From Edaphobacter sp. (GTDB lineage Bacteria > Acidobacteriota > Terriglobia > Terriglobales > Acidobacteriaceae): a stretch of DNA of 33,839 bases. Under the pieces are notes generated by a model. That model saw only the letters and a list, made by a program, of their open reading frames with translations, made no database searches and was not told the DNA's origin. The translations under genes were made by a program, and so were the position numbers. Location: NCBI GenBank assembly GCA_025462645.1, contig JAOAPB010000055.1, forward strand, positions 1 through 33,839, written 5' to 3'. Numbering within the stretch: the stretch's first letter is position 1; each line of letters begins with the position of its first letter. Shown in pieces: positions 27,621 through 33,839 of the stretch.

Positions 27621-28260
27621 CCTATTGCGTGGCAGGATCAACGCAAGGTAGGCGTGCTAAGCACGCGAATGTGTGATAGTGTCGCGTCGGTACGCCACCT
27701 CCACTGACAGAAGTCAATGCCAGGAGATCGTAGAGCAATGCCGAGGACACCCGATGCGAGTGAGTTGGTAGGTTCCGGGGCAGGGCCGAGCGTATTTAGA
27801 GGATTGCTGGCGGGCGTGATGTGCTTAACAACATCGACAAGGAAGGATGCACATGGGATGCTCGAAGAGACGTACTTTGAAGATCAATCGACTGACATCC
27901 ATGAATTACAGATATACCAGATATAGATCTGAGGTCAACATCTTTCACAAATAGTTGCTTAAGAAGGCGCTACAGAACGCGCATTTCTCAATACACTCAT
28001 CTTGATTGGAAAGCTTTGCTATGACACGTTTAGCTCATGCAGTTGCACGCGAGCGTCATCTCGAACGTGTATCTCGTTGGAGTGCTGTACACCATCTGCC
28101 TCAAAGGTAAGCATCCACAAAGATCACGTGCCTTCCGGAACCTTGCAGGCTGTGAGGTTCGAACCTTCAGGGTTCCATTCTCCTTCCTTTGCCACAGGCC
28201 CGAGAGTTGCTCTGAAGGAAAAATTCCGATATCTTTAAAAGGTTGCATCCCCCGCAATGT
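27621..28260. other. Gene-free region upstream of the TonB receptor gene
   Basis: It contains a 15-bp palindrome (27652-27666) next to the receptor start, AT-rich repeats of AGATAT around 27911-27926, and a T-arm-like segment GAGGTTCGAACCTTC at about 28155. Short frames here show no coding character or ribosome-binding sites. Confidence 0.5.
27652..27666. promoter_or_regulatory. Perfect palindrome upstream of the TonB receptor gene
   Basis: GCGTGCT-A-AGCACGC is a perfect 7-bp dyad with one central base, 32-38 bp before the likely receptor start codons. It suits an operator, or a hairpin in the mRNA leader. Confidence 0.45.
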
Positions 28261-28337
28261 GCGCCCGTAGCTCAGTTGGATAGAGCATTTGGCTACGAAC
28301 CAAAGGGTCGGAGGTTCGAATCCTTCCGGGCGCACCA
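28261..28337 (+). tRNA. tRNA-Arg(ACG)
   Basis: A 77-nt cloverleaf: acceptor GCGCCCG/CGGGCGC, discriminator A, encoded CCA, D-arm GCTCAGTTGGATAGAGC, anticodon arm TTTGG-CTACGAA-CCAAA giving anticodon ACG (A34 normally becomes inosine), and a T-arm with GTTCGAATC. Confidence 0.97.
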
Positions 28338-28808
28338 TGAAACTTAGTCTCCGGACTGCATGATTTCATGATCAATCTTTTCTTCGATTAGCTTGGAAAT
28401 TATATCTAAGCAGGATTGCACCCCAGAGTGACTTGTCGGACAAAATAAACGCCACTTGTCACGGCTCTCCACAATTGAAATGGCCATTACCATGCTTAGA
28501 ACTTGACAAGTCCAGGACTGACGATGGCGGTATCCGCTCGCACACTCGCAATAGTGTGACGACGGTAGCGATGGGTTGCCATACTTCCGTTTACATCGAC
28601 GCGCTGGTTTGTAGTGTTGGCCGGCATCTCGCTAGTCGCTCTGGCCGACTGCGGATTAGGCATGAACAGAGACGACTCTACCGTGTTCGCCGGTCAAGCC
28701 AAAAGGAACGCGAGAAGTTTTGCAGATGATTGCATACGGCAACCAGGTTAATCCTTGCATCTCACCTATATTCCTGAACGTTGTTTTGCCGACTGAAAGT
28801 TTGCCCGC
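28338..28808. other. Gene-free stretch between tRNA-Arg and the GH13 gene
   Basis: No supported gene. A short hairpin AGTC-TCCG-GACT (28346-28357) follows the tRNA. A frame at 28569-28751 resembles a lipoprotein leader but lacks a proper start. No clear promoter or ribosome-binding site is seen before the GH13 ATG. Confidence 0.45.
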
Positions 28809-30473
28809 ATGATCAATGATCTTTGGTACAAAAACGCAATCATCTACTGTTTGTCAGTCGCTACCTATATGGATGCGAACAGCGATGGCATTGGGGACTT
28901 CGAAGGTCTGATGCGCCGTCTGGACTATCTGCAAGGCATGGGAGTCACTGCCATTTGGTTGATGCCATTTCAACCCTCACCCTACAAAGACGATGGTTAT
29001 GACGTGGCTGATTATTATGGCGTGGACCCGCGATACGGCACGCTAGGCGACTTCGTCGAATTTACCCAGGGCTGCAAACAGCGTGGGATGCGTGTACTCA
29101 TCGATCTCGTCGTAAACCATACCTCGAACGAGCATCCCTGGTTCCAGGATGCATGCCGCGATCCGCAATCGAAATACCGAGACTGGTATGTATGGTCAGC
29201 TAAGAAGCCGAAGAATGCAGACACAGGAGTTGTGTTTCCTGGTCTGCAGAAATCGACATGGAACTACAACAAGACCGCGAAGGCGTACTACTTTCACCGT
29301 TTCTACGATTTTCAGCCTGACCTCAATACCTCGAATCCAGAGGTACAGGCGGAGATTCTCAAAATCATGGGCTTCTGGTTACAGCTTGGAGTCTCCGGCT
29401 TCCGCATGGATGCCGTTCCATTTGTCATCGCGAAAAAAAGCGCAAACCTGACCAGTCCTCGCGAGCAATATGACATGTTGAGAATGTTCAGCGAATTCCT
29501 GACCTGGCGGAAGGGCGAGGCGATCATTCTCGCCGAGGCGAATGTTCTTCCAGACAGGGATTTGAGGTACTTCGGAGACTCCGGCGAACGGTTGCAGATG
29601 ATGTTTAACTTCGAAGTCAATCAACATCTCTTCTTCGCACTCGCGAGCGGCGATTCGAGGCCGCTGGTGAGGGCGATGCAAGCTACAAAGCCTCGTCCCG
29701 CGACTGCGCAATGGGGACAGTTCCTTCGAAACCACGATGAGCTAGACCTTGGACGTTTGACCGACAAGCAGCGCCAGATTGTCTTTGCCGCCTTTGGTGC
29801 GGACAAAGATATGCAGTTGTATCAACGCGGGATTCGACGACGCCTCGCGCCCATGCTGCAAGGTGATCGCCGGCGTTTGGAGCTCGCTTATAGTTTGATG
29901 ATGACTCTACCAGGCACACCTGTCATTCGCTATGGCGACGAGATCGCAATGGGCGATGATCTTCGACTACCGGAGCGAAACTCAGCTCGCACACCAATGC
30001 AATGGTCGACCGAGCCGAACGCCGGCTTCACCAAAGGTGGCAAGCCGGTGCTGCCGATTATCAGCGAAGGTCCCTATGGCTTTCAACATGTCAATGTCGC
30101 AACCCAGCGTCGCGATCCCAACTCATTTCTAAACTGGATGGAACGCATCATTCGCATGCGTAAAGAGGTTCCAGAGATTGGCTGGGGAGATTTTTCATTC
30201 ATCTCCACGAAGACACCTCACGTTCTGGCTATGCGCTATGCTTGGCGTAACAACTCCGTTGTGTGTGTGCACAACTTGGGTGCAGAGCCTGAAGAGATCC
30301 GTATCTCAGTGCGAGCTGACAATGAAGACAGTTGTGCGTTGGTGAATCTCCTATCGGAGGACCACAGCCATCCTGAGGAGAACGGCATGCATTGCATCTT
30401 GCTGGAACCGTACGGTTACCGCTGGTTTCGAGTTTGCGGGTTGGACTATCTACTGAATCGTTCGTCGATCTGA
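28809..30473 (+). CDS. GH13 trehalose-synthase-like alpha-glucan enzyme
   Basis: The 554-residue protein has no signal peptide and so is cytosolic. Motifs run as in GH13 trehalose synthases (maltose alpha-D-glucosyltransferases, GH13_16): WYKNAIIYCLSVATYMDANSDGIGDF, DDGYDVADYYGVDPRYGTLGDF, LVVNHTSNEHPWFQ, catalytic Asp201 in GFRMDAVPFV, Glu243 in LAEANVLPD, Asp310 in LRNHDELDL, then GIRRRLAPML and RTPMQWS. It lacks a fused maltokinase. Interconversion of maltose and trehalose is likely but not certain, as related GH13 enzymes have other activities. The N-terminal ICL/SVAT region departs from the usual QLHVKAF. It stands alone on the plus strand, converging on the GntR gene 42 bp downstream. 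Confidence 0.88.
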   Translation: MINDLWYKNAIIYCLSVATYMDANSDGIGDFEGLMRRLDYLQGMGVTAIWLMPFQPSPYKDDGYDVADYYGVDPRYGTLGDFVEFTQGCKQRGMRVLIDLVVNHTSNEHPWFQDACRDPQSKYRDWYVWSAKKPKNADTGVVFPGLQKSTWNYNKTAKAYYFHRFYDFQPDLNTSNPEVQAEILKIMGFWLQLGVSGFRMDAVPFVIAKKSANLTSPREQYDMLRMFSEFLTWRKGEAIILAEANVLPDRDLRYFGDSGERLQMMFNFEVNQHLFFALASGDSRPLVRAMQATKPRPATAQWGQFLRNHDELDLGRLTDKQRQIVFAAFGADKDMQLYQRGIRRRLAPMLQGDRRRLELAYSLMMTLPGTPVIRYGDEIAMGDDLRLPERNSARTPMQWSTEPNAGFTKGGKPVLPIISEGPYGFQHVNVATQRRDPNSFLNWMERIIRMRKEVPEIGWGDFSFISTKTPHVLAMRYAWRNNSVVCVHNLGAEPEEIRISVRADNEDSCALVNLLSEDHSHPEENGMHCILLEPYGYRWFRVCGLDYLLNRSSI

Positions 30474-30515
30474 CTTGAGCCGATGACAGGTACTTAGCCA
30501 GAATTGCAAATCGAC

Positions 30516-31181
30516 TTATGGTAAATCTCTCAAAAAAGAGAACGCGTGTTCGCGCAGCATCGTCCCTGTTTGTTTCAGATCTCCCAATTTCAATGAATCC
30601 ACAATAGGCTGGTGAATCTCGGCGAGAGAAAGCAGCTTGTCTTCGTTTTTTTGCAGATTCAGTCGGGATCGCATACCGATCTCAAGAGAGTCCCAGACCT
30701 TCAGTAGAGTTTTATTCGATGCCATGCTGACGATGCTCCGATGAAACTGTGTGTTGGCCCGGGCAAAACTCTCCATGTCGCCAGTTTGCGCAGCTATTCG
30801 CATGGTTACCTGCAACTCCTCGATGGATTCAATCGCATCCTTTAGTTTCTCGAGGGAAATCTGTTGTGCCGCGATCTCTTCTAAATATCCGCGCAGTTGG
30901 TAGGCATCGTGCGTCTCCTGCTTAGATATCTCCCGAACTCGCGTGCCCCGGTAGTGCTCCGAGACAAGCACACCAAGCGTCTCCAACTCGCGGAACGCCT
31001 CGCGCACCGGGGCCTGGCTCACTTCAAATTCCTGTGCCAGCGTCATCTCTTTGAGGCGTTCTCCAGGCAAGTACACGCCTGAGGAGATTCGCTTCAACAC
31101 AGCCCCTCGTATACGGTCACGAGCAGACTTGTGGGTCTCGATCGCAGTCTGTTCTAGCTTAATTGTGTCTATTTTAGACAT
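30516..31181 (-). CDS. GntR-family transcriptional regulator with FCD domain
   Basis: The 221-residue protein (from the ATG at 31181; a TTG 9 bp upstream is less likely, and GAGG lies about 10 bp before the ATG) has an N-terminal winged helix (about 19-85, with LAQEFEVSQAPVREAFRELETLGVL) and a C-terminal all-helical FCD ligand domain. FCD metal-site histidines are visible in NTQFHRSI, AEIHQPIVD and LREHAFSF; the usual Asp before the first is Asn. FCD regulators respond to small organic acids or sugars. It is the third minus-strand gene after the efflux genes, 31 bp from the outer-membrane gene, so it may be co-transcribed with the pump. A perfect dyad spans its start codon, suggesting autoregulation. 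Confidence 0.92.
   Translation of the reverse strand: MSKIDTIKLEQTAIETHKSARDRIRGAVLKRISSGVYLPGERLKEMTLAQEFEVSQAPVREAFRELETLGVLVSEHYRGTRVREISKQETHDAYQLRGYLEEIAAQQISLEKLKDAIESIEELQVTMRIAAQTGDMESFARANTQFHRSIVSMASNKTLLKVWDSLEIGMRSRLNLQKNEDKLLSLAEIHQPIVDSLKLGDLKQTGTMLREHAFSFLRDLP
31166..31180. promoter_or_regulatory. Palindrome at the GntR start, candidate autoregulatory operator
   Basis: TGTCTA-TTT-TAGACA (plus strand) is a perfect 6-bp dyad covering codons 1-6 of the GntR gene and lying downstream of the efflux genes. The TGT...ACA ends resemble FCD-type GntR sites. Confidence 0.5.
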
Positions 31182-31212
31182 ATTTATCAAACCTCATGAA
31201 GCACACGGTCAA

Positions 31213-32664
31213 TCACATCTTTGGCATTTGGGTCCTGTCCCAGCCGCCGCCAAGAGCTTTGATCAATTGAACGCTGGCTGTCATGCGCCGGGTCATCAGG
31301 TCAGCTGCGGTGCGCTCGTTCGAGAGTGCTATGCTCTGGGCGGTGAGAACTTCTAGATAGGTTGTGATCCCGCGTTTATACCGCGTGGTGGAGAGAGCGA
31401 CCGATCTCCGCGCCGAAGCTACTGCAACTTGCTGGGTCGTCAACTCCTGCTCGAGCAGACGTAGCGCCGCAAGGTTGTCTTCTACCTGCTGAAAGGCTTC
31501 AAGTACGTTCTCTCGGTAGCTGGCTACGGTAGCCGCATGATTGTCTCGCGCCTGTTGGGTGACAGCCCGACGCCGTCCCCCGTCGATGACTGTCTCGATT
31601 GCAGAGCCACCGACCGACCACAAGGCGCTGGGGCCCTGTAAGACGGTTCCGATAGCAGAGCTCTCCACACCGCCCGCAGCCGAGAGAGCAATCTGCGGAT
31701 AGTAAGCCGATATCGCAATACCGATTTGAGCGTTGGCCGAAGCGACTCTACGCTCTGCTGCCGCGATATCGGGCCGGCGCTCCAGTAACTGTGAGGGCAA
31801 ACCCAAGGGGATTTGCGGAGGCGTTGCTTCCAGAGGCGAGGCAGAGAGTGAGAATGTAGAAGCTGTCTGCCCCGTCAAAACGGCGATGGCGTGCTCAAAC
31901 TGTGCCCGCGCTACGCCTGTCTCGATGTCCTGGGCTCGTGTAGTCTCCAGCTGCGTACGAGCCTGCGCTACATCCACATCAGAGGCAACCCCACCGTGAT
32001 AACGGGCTTCGGTCAACTGCAACGCCCTCTCAAAATCAACGACTGTAGCATCCAGCAATTGCTTCTGCAGGTCCAGCCCACGCAGAGAGAAATAGTCTGC
32101 CGCCAGCTCCGAGTGCAGGCTTAAACTGACATTCTCGAGTTCGCCCGCACTCGCCTGCGCATTTTCGCGGGCAGACTCAACGGTTCGCCGAACTTGGCCC
32201 CAGAGGTCCACCTCATAAGAGATATCTCCCTGCAGGACTGTATCGCTGAATTGACCTGAAGTTATCGTGGTGACGTTTGGTCGGTTCTTCGACAACTGGG
32301 TTCGCGAGCCGGATGACTGCACCGCTAAAGTCGGAAAGAGCTGCGAACGAGCCTGCCGAACCAGATCTCGTGCGCCCATATACTGCTCGTACGACACCTT
32401 CAGCGTCTGATTGGAAACTGCGATCTTTCCCTCCAGCAAATTAAGTTGCTGGTCTCCATAGATCTCCCACCACTCCCCCTTTGGCAGCTGATCTTGAGGG
32501 TTGGCCTGCGTCCAGTTAGACGGCGTCTCTTTGAAGGCCGGCGGTGGTGGCGGCACGGTCGGTTGGACATATTTTGGTCCCACCATACAGCCGCTTAGAA
32601 TCAGAAGACTGCAAGTTAGAGATAGTGAGACCGCATCGACGGCAGTAGTCCGGGATCTCTTCAT
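31213..32664 (-). CDS. RND efflux outer-membrane lipoprotein, NodT/OprM family
   Basis: The 483-residue protein has a lipoprotein signal with lipobox LSGC (Cys26 region), the family start MVGPKYVQPTVPPPP, and two OEP repeats with long helices (residues about 60-260 and 270-475), including DISYEVDLWGQVRRTVESA and ERRPDIAAAERRVASANAQIG. It forms the trimeric exit channel for tripartite efflux pumps. Its ATG overlaps the stop of the adaptor gene upstream by 4 bp (ATGA), so the two are coupled. The substrate cannot be read from sequence. Confidence 0.94.
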   Translation of the reverse strand: MKRSRTTAVDAVSLSLTCSLLILSGCMVGPKYVQPTVPPPPPAFKETPSNWTQANPQDQLPKGEWWEIYGDQQLNLLEGKIAVSNQTLKVSYEQYMGARDLVRQARSQLFPTLAVQSSGSRTQLSKNRPNVTTITSGQFSDTVLQGDISYEVDLWGQVRRTVESARENAQASAGELENVSLSLHSELAADYFSLRGLDLQKQLLDATVVDFERALQLTEARYHGGVASDVDVAQARTQLETTRAQDIETGVARAQFEHAIAVLTGQTASTFSLSASPLEATPPQIPLGLPSQLLERRPDIAAAERRVASANAQIGIAISAYYPQIALSAAGGVESSAIGTVLQGPSALWSVGGSAIETVIDGGRRRAVTQQARDNHAATVASYRENVLEAFQQVEDNLAALRLLEQELTTQQVAVASARRSVALSTTRYKRGITTYLEVLTAQSIALSNERTAADLMTRRMTASVQLIKALGGGWDRTQMPKM

Positions 32665-33839
32665 CTCTCGCCACCCTGTCCGGTCGCGCCTGCCGTCTGT
32701 CGCTTCTCTGTCTGGATGTTGAGGCGCTCTCCATCGATGATCGAGTCCGGCGGATTAGAGATCACACGTTCCTGCCCCATCAGCCCGGTCGTCACCTCAG
32801 CGAAATCGCCGAAATCGCGGCCAAGCGTAATAGGCAACAGCTCCGCCGTATTGTCGCTCTTGGCCACAGCTATTCTCAGACCCTCTCTACGGAACAACAG
32901 TGCGCTCACAGGAACAGTTAACGTGGATATGCTGTTCTTCATCTTGAGATGCACCTCGGTATAGGCACCAGGAAAAAGTTCTCCCTTCGCGTTATCGACA
33001 TCCACTTCAACATTCAACGTTCGAGAGGTAGGGTCGATTGATCTCGACGTACGCATCAACTTGCCCTGGAAGCGTCGGCCGGGCAACTCCGCAAACGTCA
33101 GATCTGCGGTGAGTCCGGGAGTAGCCGCCTGCGAGTAAATCTGTGGCACGTTGATGAAAACGCGCAATTTATTAGTGGACGCAACCTGGAATAGCGAGCG
33201 TGCCTGTCCACCAGTAGCTCCGGAGTCGATGAGTTGCCCGATATCCGTGTTGCGCGCTGTAACGATGCCGTCGAACGGCACGTAGATCTTCTCGAAGGCG
33301 ACCAGCTGTTTGAGCCTATCCACATTCGCCTGCGCCGATTTCACCGCTGTATTTTTCGCAGCTAGATCGTTCACCGCATTGTCAGTATCCTGCTGCGAGA
33401 CAGCATCCTGCTTGATCAGGTCAGAGAAACGGTTCGCAGTAATCTCGGAGAGATGGACATTCGCCAATACCGTTTCAAGATCAGCCTGAGCCTGAGACAA
33501 CTGATGATCCACCTCAGGCGATTCAATCTCAGCCAGTAGTTGGCCCTGTTTGACGTGGGATCCGATGTCGAAGTACCAACGCTTGAGATAGCCGTTTGTT
33601 CTGGCGTAGATTGGCGCATCGACAAAGGCCTGAATGTTACCTGGCAACAATATCTCCTGCGTAGGCGCGCCTTGTTTCGGCTGAACGACTAGAACAGTAG
33701 GCGCGGCTAGCTGGTTGGTCTCCGCCGCCAGGGCTTTACGCGCCCGTAGTCTCGGCACGATCCCGGTGATAACTAGTACAGCCACCACGACCACAGCAAT
33801 CAGCAGGATCGTTATGCTACGACCTCGGGAGCCCTTCCT
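32661..33839 (-). CDS. RND efflux periplasmic adaptor (membrane fusion protein), 5' end beyond window
   Basis: The frame is open to the right edge: ...RKGSRGRSITILLIAVVVVAVLVITG, so the true start probably lies outside; a GTG at 33794 would cut the anchor helix. The order is anchor helix, lipoyl/barrel-sandwich half (ILLPGNIQAFVDAPIYARTNGYLKRW, GSHVKQGQLLAEIESPEVD), a coiled-coil hairpin (about 120-185), second lipoyl half (YVPFDGIVTARNTDIGQLID), beta-barrel and membrane-proximal domains. It links the inner-membrane RND transporter to the outer-membrane channel. The transporter gene is not between adaptor and channel genes, so it should lie upstream, off the right edge. Confidence 0.93.
   Translation of the reverse strand, partial: RKGSRGRSITILLIAVVVVAVLVITGIVPRLRARKALAAETNQLAAPTVLVVQPKQGAPTQEILLPGNIQAFVDAPIYARTNGYLKRWYFDIGSHVKQGQLLAEIESPEVDHQLSQAQADLETVLANVHLSEITANRFSDLIKQDAVSQQDTDNAVNDLAAKNTAVKSAQANVDRLKQLVAFEKIYVPFDGIVTARNTDIGQLIDSGATGGQARSLFQVASTNKLRVFINVPQIYSQAATPGLTADLTFAELPGRRFQGKLMRTSRSIDPTSRTLNVEVDVDNAKGELFPGAYTEVHLKMKNSISTLTVPVSALLFRREGLRIAVAKSDNTAELLPITLGRDFGDFAEVTTGLMGQERVISNPPDSIIDGERLNIQTEKRQTAGATGQGGER

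Noticed and set aside
27717..27926. Small plus-strand frame upstream of the TonB receptor
   Set aside because: No ribosome-binding site, no domain and irregular codon use.
28030..28338. Minus-strand frame beginning VRPEGFEPPTLWF
   Set aside because: It is the well-known false translation of a tRNA gene read backwards; the tRNA-Arg explains it.
28569..28751. Frame resembling a short lipoprotein (FVVLAGISLVALADCG)
   Set aside because: A lipobox-like LADC follows a hydrophobic stretch, but there is no ATG, no ribosome-binding site and only about 45 codons; perhaps a remnant, not supportable as a gene.

Overview
The window looks like chromosomal DNA of an acidobacterium (Acidobacteriota, Terriglobales type; inferred). 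The basis is an 893-residue permease of the kind known as 'acidobacterial duplicated orphan permease', a very large TonB-dependent receptor with an N-terminal carboxypeptidase-regulatory-like domain, strongly C-ending codons, and intergenic hairpin repeats. No insertion sequence, prophage or CRISPR array was seen.

Layout, left half: a truncated M28 zinc peptidase (1-1170, +); thiC (-) ending at a 17-bp inverted repeat; a DUF892/YciF-like ferritin-fold gene (+); cydA-cydB for a bd-type quinol oxidase (-); the orphan permease (-). Divergently from the permease runs a cytochrome c maturation (System I) cluster (+): ccmE, ccmA, a ybaK-type deacylase, ccmB, ccmC and a 47-residue ccmD-like gene. 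CcmE carries Cys in place of the usual haem-binding His (CxxxY). A 1.07-kb gene-free stretch follows (12733-13805). It holds a 28-bp tandem repeat, a strong terminator-like hairpin, a nested set of inverted repeats that looks like a structured RNA, and a second terminator pointing the other way.

Middle: a YVTN beta-propeller lipoprotein (+), an exported GH13 alpha-glucosidase (+), a membrane-anchored HAMP/PP2C (RsbU-like) phosphatase overlapping a YihY-family membrane protein gene (-), queG (-) and tRNA-Ser(CGA).

Right part: an S9 prolyl-oligopeptidase-type enzyme (-) lies downstream of a TonB-dependent receptor gene (-). The receptor reading frame is broken by one missing G in a six-G run. 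Then come tRNA-Arg(ACG), a trehalose-synthase-like GH13 enzyme (+), a GntR/FCD regulator with a perfect palindrome at its start codon (-), and the outer-membrane and periplasmic adaptor genes of an RND efflux system (-, running off the right edge).

Functional themes are respiration and haem/cytochrome c assembly (cydAB, ccm), cofactor and tRNA modification (thiC, queG, ybaK), and uptake or breakdown of peptides and alpha-glucans (M28, S9, TonB receptor, GH13), plus envelope export. The best candidates for something undescribed are the nested structured-RNA element at 13371-13502 with its surroundings, the CxxxY CcmE cluster carrying an embedded ybaK, and a hairpin that buries the permease ribosome-binding site.
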